From the NCBI RefSeq assembly GCF_034313845.1, contig NZ_JAVIWN010000003.1: 64,000 nucleotides of DNA. One strand, given 5' to 3'. Of this stretch, positions 49,047 through 58,445 are shown one piece after another. Both the position numbers and the translations under genes were made by a program. The stretch is from Actimicrobium sp034313845. Its GTDB lineage: Bacteria; Pseudomonadota; Gammaproteobacteria; Burkholderiales; Burkholderiaceae_D. Numbering within the stretch: the stretch's first letter is position 1; every line of letters starts with the position of its first letter. Below the pieces are notes generated by a model. That model was not told where the DNA came from and searched no databases. It was given only the letters and a program-made list of their open reading frames with translations.

Positions 49047-50138
49047 CTACATCCGCGATGCCCGATCCGATAAACCGGCGAGGCTGGACGATCTCTCTAC
49101 AACACCCGCAGCAAGTCCCAACGTCAACTCCTGCGCCGACACCGTTCGGCACCCACTCACATTCTGTCCCGCCCACAACGGCGAAAAATCTCCGCTGCCG
49201 AGCTTTTCTGCATGCGCCCTGAGTGGTGCGATCGCCGCCGTCGCGAGCGGAAATCCGGGCACGCTGGTGCTGATCGGTCCCAGTTCCCGGATGATCCGGT
49301 TGACGATGCCGCGTGCCGGTCGACCGCTGAACAGGTTGGTCAGCGCGGTATGTCTTGCCGCGTCGCTCTGCAGGGCCGCCCGGTGTATCGCGCTGGTAGT
49401 TGCTTCCGGACAGAGCAGGTAGGCAGTGCCGACCTGCACGCCGGCCGCGCCCAGTGCCATGGCGGCGGTAACGCCTGCCGCGTCAGCAATGCCTCCCGTA
49501 GCGATCACCGGAAGCGACACTGCCTGCACGATTTGCGGCAGCAGCGTGAAGGTGCCACTCTGTGTAGTCAGGTCGTCGGTGCGAAACATGCCGCGGTGAC
49601 CACCGGCTTCCAGTCCTTGCGCAATGATGGCATCGGCACCGTGCGCTTCCAGCCAGCGTGCTTCGTCGACCGTGGTAGCCGTCGAGATCACCTTGCTGCC
49701 CCAGCTCTTGATTCGTGCCATCAGGGCGGTGTCAGGCAGGCCGAAATGAAAGCTCACCACCGGCGGTCTGAATTCTTCCAGCAAATCGGCCACGGCCGCG
49801 CTGAACGGTGCCCGACTCGGACCGGCCGGTTGCCCGGCCATGTCGAGTCCGAACTGTTCGTAATACGGTCGCAGCGCGGCATGCCATGCTGCATCGCGGC
49901 TGCTGTCGGCTGCCGCCGGCGTATGGCAAAAAAAGTTGACGTTATACGGCAAGCTGGTGTGCGACCGGATCCGTTGCAGCTCGCTGCGCAAGGCATCGCT
50001 GCCCAGCATCGCGCAGGGCAGCGAGCCCAGCGCGCCGGCGTTCGATACCGCGATGGCCAGCGCGCTGCCTTGCACGCCGGCCATCGGTGCCTGGATAATT
50101 GGCAGCGTGATGCCCAGCAATGTCTGCAGCGTCGTCAT
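49047..50138 (-). CDS. Nitronate monooxygenase-like flavoprotein
   Basis: A 363-residue FMN-dependent TIM-barrel enzyme of the 2-nitropropane dioxygenase family. Motifs include IIQAPMAGVQGSALAIAVS, LPYNVNFFCHTPAA, AIIAQGLEAGGHRGMF, PVIATGGIADAAGVTAAMALGAAGVQVGTAYLL and HTALTNLFSGRPARGIVNR. The catalytic His is expected in EAGGHRG. The length and blocks fit class I nitronate monooxygenase. It overlaps the hutG-like gene upstream by four bases and may be co-expressed with it; the link in function is not obvious. Confidence 0.85.
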   Translation of the reverse strand: MTTLQTLLGITLPIIQAPMAGVQGSALAIAVSNAGALGSLPCAMLGSDALRSELQRIRSHTSLPYNVNFFCHTPAAADSSRDAAWHAALRPYYEQFGLDMAGQPAGPSRAPFSAAVADLLEEFRPPVVSFHFGLPDTALMARIKSWGSKVISTATTVDEARWLEAHGADAIIAQGLEAGGHRGMFRTDDLTTQSGTFTLLPQIVQAVSLPVIATGGIADAAGVTAAMALGAAGVQVGTAYLLCPEATTSAIHRAALQSDAARHTALTNLFSGRPARGIVNRIIRELGPISTSVPGFPLATAAIAPLRAHAEKLGSGDFSPLWAGQNVSGCRTVSAQELTLGLAAGVVERSSSLAGLSDRASRM

Positions 50139-51100
50139 GCGGCGTTCCAGCCGTAGGCCAGTCGTGCCACAAGGCGGGCCGCCAGACGCGCAGTGCGATG
50201 GTCGATGTCGTACTCCGGATTGAGTTCGGCGATATCGGCGACGCGCATCTTGCCGCTGGCGAGGACCACGTCAATGATCATTTCCACCATGTCCAGACTG
50301 ATGCCGCGCACGGCCGGCGCACTGACGCCGGGTGCCGTGTCTGCCGGCAGGACGTCGAGGCCGATCGAGAAGTAGAGATGATCGATCTGCGCCAGATAGT
50401 TCGTCAGCATGCTGCGTACCGCATCGGCATCGTAGGCGGACATCTGTTCGTCGAGCCGCCAATGGACGCCCAGCGCTTCGGCACGCTCGAACAGCGATCG
50501 CGTGTTGGCAAAGCGGCTGACACCGAGGCAGCAATAGTTGAAGTCCCAGCCGCGTTGATGGCAGTCGTCGGCGATCTGCCGGAACGGGGTGCCGGACGTG
50601 GCGCGCGTGGTCGAGCGCAAATTGAAATGGGTATCGAGATTGAGGATGCCGATGCGCGGAACGCTGTCACCAGTGGCGAGGTGCTGTGCCAGTCCGCCGA
50701 ACGAGCCTACCGCCATTTCGTGACCGCCACCGAGCACAATGGGTCGATGCTGTTTCGCCAGCAAGCCCGCGACGGCCTGCGCCAGTTCTTGCTGCGCCGT
50801 TTCCAGTCCGTCATCGTTGGCCTTCCAGGTGCAGCGGATGTCCCCGCCATCGACGACAGGTATGCCATCAAGAAGAGGGATATTGCCAAGCACGGCGCGC
50901 ATGGCCGCCGGGCCATCGATGGCCCCGGTACGACCACCGTTGCGCTGGACGCCAGCATCGCAGGCAAAGCCCAGCAGGACGATAGCCGGTTCGGTGACGG
51001 TATCGACACATTGCATATGCTGGTGCCAGCGCTCGCCGTTCGGACCTTCTTCACTGTCAATGCGACCGTGCCAGCGGCGCAAGTCGGGAACTTGTTTCAT
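50135..51100 (-). CDS. Formimidoylglutamase-like protein (HutG), predicted metal ligands altered
   Basis: A 321-residue ureohydrolase-family protein that resembles formimidoylglutamase of histidine degradation. GGGHE (His127), LNLDTHFN (Asp156, His158, Asn160) and SIGLDVLPADTAPGVSAPA (Gly247, Asp249) are the metal-site blocks. In the family the last residue of DxHxD and the first of the DxD pair are Asp; here they are Asn160 and Gly247, so two of the six manganese ligands seem changed. The reading frame is otherwise intact. AGGAG precedes the ATG at 51100. No other hut gene lies nearby. Confidence 0.8.
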   Translation of the reverse strand: MKQVPDLRRWHGRIDSEEGPNGERWHQHMQCVDTVTEPAIVLLGFACDAGVQRNGGRTGAIDGPAAMRAVLGNIPLLDGIPVVDGGDIRCTWKANDDGLETAQQELAQAVAGLLAKQHRPIVLGGGHEMAVGSFGGLAQHLATGDSVPRIGILNLDTHFNLRSTTRATSGTPFRQIADDCHQRGWDFNYCCLGVSRFANTRSLFERAEALGVHWRLDEQMSAYDADAVRSMLTNYLAQIDHLYFSIGLDVLPADTAPGVSAPAVRGISLDMVEMIIDVVLASGKMRVADIAELNPEYDIDHRTARLAARLVARLAYGWNAA

Positions 51101-51285
51101 CGCGTTACTCCTGAGTAATTGCAACGTACGGTGTGCTGCAATATGAACCTGGATATCTGTCAGGCATCGTCGACTTCCCTGTTTTTGACCTGTGCACCTC
51201 CTTGCCACACGTACGGAGGTACCGGTCGTCGATGGTGCATTGTGCACCCATATGCGGTGAAATGTGCCCGAGGACGGCGTGCGCA

Positions 51286-51312
51286 ATAAAAAACGCCGAC
51301 TCAAGGTCGGCG
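51286..51312 (-). terminator. Intrinsic terminator of the chemoreceptor gene
   Basis: A perfect 7-bp stem CGCCGAC with GTCGGCG (51294-51300 and 51306-51312), loop TCAAG. On the minus strand it is followed by six T residues. It lies about 35 bases past the receptor stop. The 245 bases between hutG and the receptor hold nothing else. Confidence 0.85.
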
Positions 51313-51345
51313 CAAAACATACTTATTGGTACGAAATTAGTCTGG

Positions 51346-53481
51346 TTAGAACTCTTCCCAGTCATCCGATGCCGCCGGGGGTGCCGGCTTGCGTGGTGCG
51401 GTCAGAGCGCTGGCTTTGACGCTGGTTTTCTTTGCCGTTGGTGCCATTCTGGTCGCCACCATAACCGCTTTTTTTGGTGCGCTCGTCGTGACGTGGTGCA
51501 TTTGACTGGCATCGATCTGGAAGGTGGCGACCCGCTCTACCAGCAAGCGCGCCTGTTCTTCCATGCTCAGTGCCGCAGCCGATGCTTGCTCCACCAGCGC
51601 CGCGTTTTGCTGAGTCATTTCATCGATCTCGACGATGGCCTGGTTGACGTGCTCGATGCCGGTACTTTGCTCGCTGCTGGCCGCCGTGATTTCGGACATG
51701 ATGACGGTGATTTTCTGTACCGACTCGACGATGGCGCGCATCGTCTTGCCGGCCTCGTCGACCAGTCTGCCGCCTGCATCGACTTTGTCGACCGAGTCGG
51801 CGATCAGCAACTTGATTTCCTTGGCGGCGCTTGCCGAGCGCTGTGCCAGGTTACGTACTTCGGAAGCGACGACGGCAAAGCCGCGACCCTGTTCTCCGGC
51901 ACGAGCGGCTTCGACTGCGGCATTGAGCGCCAGGATATTGGTCTGGAAGGCAATGCCATCGATGACGCCGATGATGTCGACAATCTTGCCAGAGCTGAGC
52001 TTGATGTCACTCATCGTCGAGACCACATTGGTGACGGTCTGGCCGCCTTCCAGCGCGACGGCCGAGGCGCTCCGCACCAGTTGATTGGCTCTCGATGCGT
52101 TCTCGGCATTCTGCTTGACGGTCGCAGCGAGTTGCTCCATGGCGCTAGAGGTTTCTTCCAGCGAGCTCGCTTGCGACTCGGTGCGGGCTGACAGATCGCT
52201 GGTGCCGGTGGCAATTTCGCTGGACGACACGGTGATTTGTCCGGCTGCGTCGCGGACCTGCGCAACGACCTTGCCAAGGCCGCCGCTGATGCCATTGATG
52301 GCACCGAGCAGCACGCCAATTTCATCGCTGCGATCAACCACCACGCTGACAGTCAGGTCGCCAGTGGCGAGGCGCTGGGCAGCATCGGTAGCGCGCTGCA
52401 ACGGCTGCGTCACCATCTTGCGCACCAGCAGGAACAACAGTCCTACGAGTACCAGTACGGCGAGCACGCCAAACAGCGCGTAGAGGTTGCGTAGTGCGGT
52501 AATTTCTTTCGTGAACTCACTGGTGTGGGAGCCACCGGCGACCAGCCAGTTCCAGCGTGCGTAGGTATCGAACGCGACAATCTTTTCGGTCGGCGTGGTG
52601 TCACCGGCTTCGGCGTTCATCCACGGATAGCGGATTTCGCCTTTCTTCATGTCCAGCATGTCTTTGGCAAACAGGCGTCCTGCGCTGTCTTTCGTGTCAA
52701 GCAAGCTTTTGCCTTGCAACGCCGGGTGCACGATCAGGGTCCCGAAATCGGCACCGGGTTTGGCATTGATGACATAAAAATAGCCAGTCAGGCCAACCTT
52801 GATTGCGCTGATCTTTTCTTTCAGGACTTTCATCGGTTCGACGATGTTGACACCGACGAACAGCACGCCGATGACATTGCCGGCAGCATCACGGATCGGG
52901 TCATAACTGGTGATGAAGTCTTTGCCGAACAGTGTTGCGATGCCGGAGTACGATTGCCCGGCCATCAGCCGTGCATAAGCGGGATGAGCGCGGTCGAGTA
53001 CGGTGCCGATGGCACGATCGCCGTTTTCTTTTTTCAATGAAGTCGAGATGCGGACAAAGTCGCTGCCGCTTTTGACGAAAATGGTCGCCGGCACGCCGCT
53101 GGTGGTGGTGAATTTATCCGGGATCGCAAAATCCAGATTGAGGTCGGTTTCGCCGTTTTTCAGCGCGGGAGTCGCTGTGCCCACCACGTCAATGGTGCGA
53201 CTGGTATCGAGTGCGAAGGCGGCGGGAAAATTACTGGCAAATAGTTTGCCGGCGCGTACCGCTTCATCCGTCACCGCATGATCAAACATGTCGATCATGT
53301 CGATGACCGCTTTGGTCTGGATACTCACTTCCTGCGTCGCGCGCTGCTCGGTCAATCGTGAGTTCGCGGCGCCGATGGACCAGGCATAGAGCGCAAAGAC
53401 CACGGCGGTCAGGACGAAGGCGGCAAGAGACAGCTTGATGCCGATGCCGAGTTTGCTGAAAGGTGTGCTTGATGCTGACAT
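51346..53481 (-). CDS. Methyl-accepting chemotaxis protein with double Cache domain
   Basis: A 711-residue transmembrane chemoreceptor. A first helix (about residues 13-37) is followed by a periplasmic region of about 270 residues with Cache-type character (FGKDFITSYDPIRDAAGNVIGVLFVGVNI, then GYFYVINAKPGADFGTLIVHP). The second helix is near residue 310-330, then a HAMP domain and the signalling hairpin with EEQGRGFAVVASEVRNLAQRSA-type tip sequence. The chain ends in DDWEEF, a DWEEF pentapeptide of the xWxxF kind that tethers CheR/CheB. The start at 53481 has AGGA upstream. The ligand is unknown. Confidence 0.9.
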   Translation of the reverse strand: MSASSTPFSKLGIGIKLSLAAFVLTAVVFALYAWSIGAANSRLTEQRATQEVSIQTKAVIDMIDMFDHAVTDEAVRAGKLFASNFPAAFALDTSRTIDVVGTATPALKNGETDLNLDFAIPDKFTTTSGVPATIFVKSGSDFVRISTSLKKENGDRAIGTVLDRAHPAYARLMAGQSYSGIATLFGKDFITSYDPIRDAAGNVIGVLFVGVNIVEPMKVLKEKISAIKVGLTGYFYVINAKPGADFGTLIVHPALQGKSLLDTKDSAGRLFAKDMLDMKKGEIRYPWMNAEAGDTTPTEKIVAFDTYARWNWLVAGGSHTSEFTKEITALRNLYALFGVLAVLVLVGLLFLLVRKMVTQPLQRATDAAQRLATGDLTVSVVVDRSDEIGVLLGAINGISGGLGKVVAQVRDAAGQITVSSSEIATGTSDLSARTESQASSLEETSSAMEQLAATVKQNAENASRANQLVRSASAVALEGGQTVTNVVSTMSDIKLSSGKIVDIIGVIDGIAFQTNILALNAAVEAARAGEQGRGFAVVASEVRNLAQRSASAAKEIKLLIADSVDKVDAGGRLVDEAGKTMRAIVESVQKITVIMSEITAASSEQSTGIEHVNQAIVEIDEMTQQNAALVEQASAAALSMEEQARLLVERVATFQIDASQMHHVTTSAPKKAVMVATRMAPTAKKTSVKASALTAPRKPAPPAASDDWEEF

Positions 53482-53572
53482 GGGGGAATCCTGAAGGTGG
53501 TTACCTGAAGCATGGAACTGACGATTCAGCATTATGTATTACCGTGCGGTAACTGTCAGTCCCAATGTTGCC

Positions 53573-55036
53573 CTACATTAAAATTATGTCGTATTGCTCT
53601 TGCTGGTACACCGATTCGACTTGCAGCGAAATCGGTTTGCCAATGAAATCGCCCAGCATCGCCAGATGCTGGGATTCTTCTTCGAGAAACATGTCGACCA
53701 CGATTTGCGAGGCCAGGATACGGAATTCACGCGGGTTGAATTGCTTGGCTTCGCGCAGCAGTTCACGCAGGATTTCGTAGCAAATGGTCCGTGCGGTCTT
53801 GACCTGACCGCGACCGCTGCAGGCCGGGCAGGTTTCGCACAGAATGTGCGCCAGCGATTCGCAGGTGCGCTTGCGCGTCATCTCGACCAAGCCCAGCGCG
53901 GAGAACCCCGACACCGACATCTTGGTGCGGTCGCGCGCCAGCGCCTTGTGCAATTCGCTAAGCACGTTGCCGCGGTGTTCGGCGTTTTCCATGTCGATGA
54001 AATCGAGAATGATGATGCCGCCCAGGTTGCGCAGGCGCAATTGGCGTGCGATCGCTTGCGCGGCTTCGAGGTTGGTCTTGAAGATGGTGTCGTCGAAGTT
54101 GCGTCCATTGACATAGCTGCCGGTATTGACGTCGATGGTGGTCATCGCTTCGGTCTGGTCAACGATCAGGTAGCCGCCGGATTTCAGGTCGACGCGCCGG
54201 CCCAGCGCACGCTGGATTTCTTCTTCGACACCGTACAGATCAAATAGCGGGCGCTCGCCGGTATAGTGGGACAGACGGTTCAGTACCGACGGCGTGTAGT
54301 TGGTGCCGAATTGCTGCAGCATCAAAAAGTTTTCGCGCGAATCGACCTGGATCGTCGAGGTGTTGTCGCCGACGAAGTCACGCAATACGCGTTGCGCCAG
54401 ACTCAGGTCCTGATGAAGCAGCGAGGTGGGCGGTTTGCTTTTTGCGCTGGCCGCAATGGTGGACCAGGTCTTGCGCAGGTAGTCGATGTCCATTTGCAGG
54501 TCGGCTTCGGATGCATCTTCGGCCATGGTGCGGATGATGAAGCCGCCTTTTTCGTCCGGCGGCAACAGCTTTTGCACTTTGCCACGCAGCGCCTCGCGTT
54601 CGCTTTCCTTTTCGATGCGCTGCGAAATGCCGATATGCGAATCCTGCGGCAAATACACCAGCATGCGACCGGCAATCGAAATCTGTGTCGACAGGCGCGC
54701 ACCTTTGGTGCCGATCGGATCCTTGATCACCTGTACCGTAATGGCCATGCCATCGAACAGCAGTTTTTCAATCGGCAGCGCCGGAGTGACGGGCCCTTCA
54801 TGATTACGCGCTTCCCAGATATCGGCGACGTGCAGGAACGCAGCGCGCTCCAGTCCGATGTCGATGAAGGCCGATTGCATGCCGGGCAGTACCCGTGCGA
54901 CCTTGCCCAGATAAATATTGCCGGCCATGCCGCGCGATAACGTGCGTTCGATATGCAGCTCTTGCACGGCACCTTGCAAGACCAGTGCGACACGGGTTTC
55001 CTGCGGTGTGATGTTGATCAGTATGTCTTCGTTCAT
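53573..55036 (-). CDS. rng: Ribonuclease G
   Basis: A 487-residue endoribonuclease of the RNase E/G family that matures the 5' end of 16S rRNA and acts in mRNA decay. It begins with MNEDILINITPQETRVALV. An S1-type segment follows (GNIYLGKVARVLPGMQSAFIDIGLERAAFLHV), then the catalytic core with the Asp-bearing TTIDVNTGSYV and IIILDFIDME. The zinc-link Cys pair is in CETCPACSGRG. The length is standard for RNase G. It overlaps maf by four bases; both belong to the leftward purD-to-rng run. Confidence 0.95.
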   Translation of the reverse strand: MNEDILINITPQETRVALVLQGAVQELHIERTLSRGMAGNIYLGKVARVLPGMQSAFIDIGLERAAFLHVADIWEARNHEGPVTPALPIEKLLFDGMAITVQVIKDPIGTKGARLSTQISIAGRMLVYLPQDSHIGISQRIEKESEREALRGKVQKLLPPDEKGGFIIRTMAEDASEADLQMDIDYLRKTWSTIAASAKSKPPTSLLHQDLSLAQRVLRDFVGDNTSTIQVDSRENFLMLQQFGTNYTPSVLNRLSHYTGERPLFDLYGVEEEIQRALGRRVDLKSGGYLIVDQTEAMTTIDVNTGSYVNGRNFDDTIFKTNLEAAQAIARQLRLRNLGGIIILDFIDMENAEHRGNVLSELHKALARDRTKMSVSGFSALGLVEMTRKRTCESLAHILCETCPACSGRGQVKTARTICYEILRELLREAKQFNPREFRILASQIVVDMFLEEESQHLAMLGDFIGKPISLQVESVYQQEQYDIILM

Positions 55037-55653
55037 GGCACTCGCAATCCGGCCTGTCTGAGTAATTGTGCTGTTTCAAAAAGTGGCAACCCCATGATGC
55101 CGGTGTAGCTGCCTGCCATGTGTGTCACAAAACTGGCGGCATAGCCCTGAATGCCGTAGCCACCGGCTTTGTCATAGGGTTCCGCGCCAGCACAGTATGC
55201 CCGGATTGTTTCTGCCGTCAACGAAGCGAACGTGACATCGGAGCGCTGTGTGATTTGCCAGGTCGCGTCCGCGCTTCGCAGGGCAACACTGGTGAGCACC
55301 TGGTGTGTGCGGCCCGACAACCGGTGCAGCATCGCGCTGGCCTCGGCCTGGCTGGTCGGCTTGCCGAGGATATCCTGGTCCAGCACAACGGTAGTATCGG
55401 CACTCAAGACGACGCGTAGCGGCAAGTGGCGCGTCAGGATTATCTGCATCGCCGCATCGACTTTTTCACGCGTCACGCGTTGGACGTAGTCGACCGCTGC
55501 TTCCCCGGGCAAGACCAGTTCCGTGACGTCGGCGACGCGACCGCTCTGGTCGCGCAGCAGAAGAAGTTCAAAGTCGACGCCAATCTGCCGTAGCAGTTCA
55601 CGGCGGCGCGGACTTTTTGAGGCGAGATATATTTTCTGATCGTGTGCGTGCAT
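55033..55653 (-). CDS. maf: Maf-like nucleoside triphosphate pyrophosphatase
   Basis: A 206-residue Maf family nucleotide pyrophosphatase, which hydrolyses dTTP/UTP or modified nucleotides and is linked to cell division arrest. The N-terminal LASKSPRRRELLRQIGVDF and the central AVDYVQRVTREKVDAA, VVLSADTTVVLD and C-terminal YDKAGGYGIQGYAASFV are all typical. It resembles YhdE rather than YceF, but the substrate preference is not certain. It starts five bases after the rlmH stop. Confidence 0.92.
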   Translation of the reverse strand: MHAHDQKIYLASKSPRRRELLRQIGVDFELLLLRDQSGRVADVTELVLPGEAAVDYVQRVTREKVDAAMQIILTRHLPLRVVLSADTTVVLDQDILGKPTSQAEASAMLHRLSGRTHQVLTSVALRSADATWQITQRSDVTFASLTAETIRAYCAGAEPYDKAGGYGIQGYAASFVTHMAGSYTGIMGLPLFETAQLLRQAGLRVP

Positions 55654-55658
55654 CGCAT

Positions 55659-56129
55659 TCAGGCCCGATGATAAGGATGATTTTGTGTGATCGACCAGGC
55701 CCGGTAAAGTTGTTCAGCCAGTAGCACGCGCACCATGCCGTGCGGCAGTGTCAGGCTGGAAATGCGTAACAGCATGTCTGCATTGGCTTTGAATTGCGGG
55801 TCGAGACCGTCGGCACCGCCGATAATGAAGGCTACATCGCGGCCATCTTGTTGCCAAGTAATTAATTGTTGTGAAAGTTGTACAGAAGTGAGGTCGCGCC
55901 CGTGTTCATCGAGCGCAATGATGCGCGTGCCTTTTGGAAGCACGGCTTCGATGCGGGTGCGTTCGAGCGCCATTGCGGTTTCGGCGGTCTTGCTGCCGGA
56001 GCGTTCGACCGGTTTGATTTCCTTGAGTTGCAACCGGCATTCCGGCGGCATGCGCTTGGCATACTCGCCGAAACCGGTTTCTATCCATGCTGGCATCTTG
56101 TGCCCGACTGCCGCGATGATCAGTTGCAT
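55659..56129 (-). CDS. rlmH: 23S rRNA (pseudouridine-1915-N3)-methyltransferase
   Basis: A 156-residue SPOUT methyltransferase that methylates pseudouridine 1915 of 23S rRNA in helix 69. The C-terminal knot is intact: FIIGGADGLDPQFKANADMLLRIS, SLTLPHGMVRVLLAEQLYRA and WSITQNHPYH. The length is exactly that of the family. It follows rsfS by twelve bases, the usual gene order for both ribosome-related factors. Confidence 0.96.
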   Translation of the reverse strand: MQLIIAAVGHKMPAWIETGFGEYAKRMPPECRLQLKEIKPVERSGSKTAETAMALERTRIEAVLPKGTRIIALDEHGRDLTSVQLSQQLITWQQDGRDVAFIIGGADGLDPQFKANADMLLRISSLTLPHGMVRVLLAEQLYRAWSITQNHPYHRA

Positions 56130-56141
56130 CGCGCGCAGCCG

Positions 56142-56822
56142 TTATTCGGCAGCTTTTGGTTTGGCAGGAGCGCGTGCGCGTTTGACCGGAATACCGCGCT
56201 CGGCAACGATTTTCTTTTCCTTGATGATGCGATCTTTCTTGACCGCTGCTGCTGCCGTGGCGCTCTTGGTCTCGGCGATCTTGATGGTTTTGCCGACTGG
56301 CTTCTTGGCAGCAGGAACCTTCTTCGCGCGGACCGAACCGTCTTCTGCTTTGGCAGCAGGTTTGCGGGTCGTCTTTTTAGGCGCATCGTCGAGCGTGGTC
56401 TGGCTAGCGGTCAGGTGGCGGCCAGCTTTTTTCGGTGCTTCGTCTTCCGGTTCCGACGCAGTACGCTTCGAGACGCGAACAGCCGAGCCGAACTTGACTT
56501 CCTTTTCGCCCCAGATTTCTTCCAGACGATAATAGGCGCGGATTGCTGGCTGCATGATGTGGACGATCATGTCGCCCAGATCGACCAGTACCCATTCGCC
56601 GGTGGTCTCGCCTTCGACGCTGAGAATGGTGCCGCCGTTTTCCTTGACCTTGTCACGGACCGAGGCAGCCAGTGCCTTGGTTTGACGGTTCGAGGTTCCT
56701 GAGGCGACGACGATGCGGTCGAACAGGCTGGTCAGGTGGACCGTGTCGAAAACCTTGATTTCCTGCGCCTTGACGTCTTCCAGTGCATCGATGACGAGGG
56801 CTTGTAATTGTTTGATATCCAT
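56142..56822 (-). CDS. rsfS: Ribosomal silencing factor RsfS with long basic tail
   Basis: A 226-residue protein whose first 115 residues form RsfS, which binds ribosomal protein uL14 and blocks subunit joining in starvation. Blocks VIDALEDVKAQEIKVFDT, VVASGTSNRQTKALAASV and TGEWVLVDLGDMIVHIMQ are typical. The remaining 110 residues are a Lys/Ala/Pro-rich tail (KKTTRKPAAKAEDG, PAAKKPVGKTIK, AAAAVKKDRIIKEKK) not present in the 105-residue enterobacterial protein. It is flanked directly by nadD (one base gap) and rlmH. Confidence 0.93.
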   Translation of the reverse strand: MDIKQLQALVIDALEDVKAQEIKVFDTVHLTSLFDRIVVASGTSNRQTKALAASVRDKVKENGGTILSVEGETTGEWVLVDLGDMIVHIMQPAIRAYYRLEEIWGEKEVKFGSAVRVSKRTASEPEDEAPKKAGRHLTASQTTLDDAPKKTTRKPAAKAEDGSVRAKKVPAAKKPVGKTIKIAETKSATAAAAVKKDRIIKEKKIVAERGIPVKRARAPAKPKAAE

Positions 56823-57476
56823 TTAGCTTTTATAAAGATGATGTTGTTGAATATAGTCCAGCACCGCGTGCGGGACCAGCGTGTCGGGTTGTTCCCCCTG
56901 ACGCAGGGCGGCACGAATTTCAGTAGCGGAAATATCCACCGCCAGGTTCGGGGCCAGAAACGTCTTGCCTTGCGGCGTACTACGGATGTGCGCTGGCGTG
57001 TCAGCGCGTTGTTCGAATACTTGCCGGACCTCGACCGGCACCTTCGGCCCATCGAGGGCAAACCCCGGACGCGCTGCCGCGCACACGTGGGCATAGTCGA
57101 ATAACTGGCGCCAGCCCTGCCAGGTATCGAGGTGCTGCAACTGATCAGCCCCCATCAAAAAAACCAGCGACACCTCCGGTCCCAGTTCGGCACGCAGTGC
57201 CCGCAGGGTATTGATGGTGAACGTCGACTCATCGACTTGCAGTTCGCGCTGGTCGATGACAACCGGAACGGCTTGCTGATGAAACGCCTGCTCCAGCATC
57301 GCAACACGCTGCGCGCCGGTGGCTTCAAGACCATGTTTTTGCCAGGGATTGCCAGCAGGCAGAATGCGTAACTCATCCGGTTTGAGCAGGTCGACAAAAT
57401 GGCGCGCCAGCGCGACATGACCACTGTGTACCGGATCGAAACTGCCTCCGAGGATGGCGATGCAGTGGCGCGTCAC
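56823..57476 (-). CDS. nadD: Nicotinate-nucleotide adenylyltransferase
   Basis: A 217-residue enzyme that adenylates nicotinate mononucleotide in NAD synthesis. The nucleotidyltransferase motif ILGGSFDPVHSGHVALA carries the HxGH signature. FLMGADQLQHLDTWQGWRQL and the C-terminal ISATEIRAALRQG are present. It overlaps hemF by four bases and abuts rsfS. Confidence 0.95.
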   Translation of the reverse strand: MTRHCIAILGGSFDPVHSGHVALARHFVDLLKPDELRILPAGNPWQKHGLEATGAQRVAMLEQAFHQQAVPVVIDQRELQVDESTFTINTLRALRAELGPEVSLVFLMGADQLQHLDTWQGWRQLFDYAHVCAAARPGFALDGPKVPVEVRQVFEQRADTPAHIRSTPQGKTFLAPNLAVDISATEIRAALRQGEQPDTLVPHAVLDYIQQHHLYKS

Positions 57477-58396
57477 GCCAGCCAGTCCCGCTGCACCAGA
57501 AATTTTTCATATAACGCCGCTTCGGCCGAGTCGGGAAGCGGGGTCCAGTTGTAACGCCATTTGACTACCGGCGGCATCGACATCAGGATCGATTCGGTAC
57601 GACCACCCGATTGCAGACCAAATAAAGTGCCGCGATCATACACCAGGTTGAACTCGACATACCGTCCGCGTCGATAAGCCTGAAAATCGCGTTGGGATTC
57701 TTCGTACGGCAAGTCCTTGCGTCGCAGCAGGATCGGCAGGTAGGCCGTGAGGAAGGCGTCGCCGACGCTCTGCATCATCGCACTGCTCAAGTCGAGTCCG
57801 AGCGCATGGAAGTCATCAAAGAAAATCCCGCCGATACCGCGGGGTTCTTGCCGGTGTTTCAGGAAAAAATAGTCGTCGCACCATTTCTTGAAACGCGGAT
57901 GCAGGTCGTCGCCAAACGGTGCCAGGGCATCGAAACAAGTCTGATGAAAATGCCGCGCATCGTCTTCGTTACCATAGTACGGCGTCAGATCCATGCCGCC
58001 GCCGAACCACCAGACCGGCGCTTCGCCGGCTGCCGTCGCCATGAAGAAGCGTACGTTCATGTGCACCGTCGGCGCGTGCGGATTGCGCGGATGCAGCACC
58101 AGCGAGACGCCCATCGCCTCCCATTCGCGACCGGCGATCTCGGGGCGATTCGCGGCAGCAGACGGCGGCAGATTTTTGCCGGTCACATGCGAAAAACCGA
58201 CGCCGCCACGCTCGAAGACGTTGCCCTCTTCAATGATGCGCGAGATGCCGCCGCCGCCTTCCGGACGCTGCCACGCATCAGTAGAAAACGGCTGGCCGTC
58301 AATCGCCGCCAGTTCGGTGACGATGCGTTCCTGCAAACCGAGCAGGTAGGCCTTGATGGTGGCCGCGGTGGTGGTGGGTGTGATGGTGGAGGACAT
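57473..58396 (-). CDS. hemF: Oxygen-dependent coproporphyrinogen III oxidase
   Basis: A 307-residue aerobic enzyme that decarboxylates coproporphyrinogen III to protoporphyrinogen IX in haem synthesis. The family blocks are GGGISRIIEEGNVFERGGVGFS, NPHAPTVHMNVRFF, WWFGGGMDLTPYYG, RGIGGIFFDDF and the C-terminal EFNLVYDRGTLFGLQSGGRTESILMSMP. The length matches the family. It implies aerobic growth. It overlaps nadD by four bases and follows purD by about 50 bp. Confidence 0.96.
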   Translation of the reverse strand: MSSTITPTTTAATIKAYLLGLQERIVTELAAIDGQPFSTDAWQRPEGGGGISRIIEEGNVFERGGVGFSHVTGKNLPPSAAANRPEIAGREWEAMGVSLVLHPRNPHAPTVHMNVRFFMATAAGEAPVWWFGGGMDLTPYYGNEDDARHFHQTCFDALAPFGDDLHPRFKKWCDDYFFLKHRQEPRGIGGIFFDDFHALGLDLSSAMMQSVGDAFLTAYLPILLRRKDLPYEESQRDFQAYRRGRYVEFNLVYDRGTLFGLQSGGRTESILMSMPPVVKWRYNWTPLPDSAEAALYEKFLVQRDWLA

Positions 58397-58445
58397 TCCG
58401 TGAAAAATAAGTCAGCGAGGACGGATTGTACCCCGCTGTCCTACC

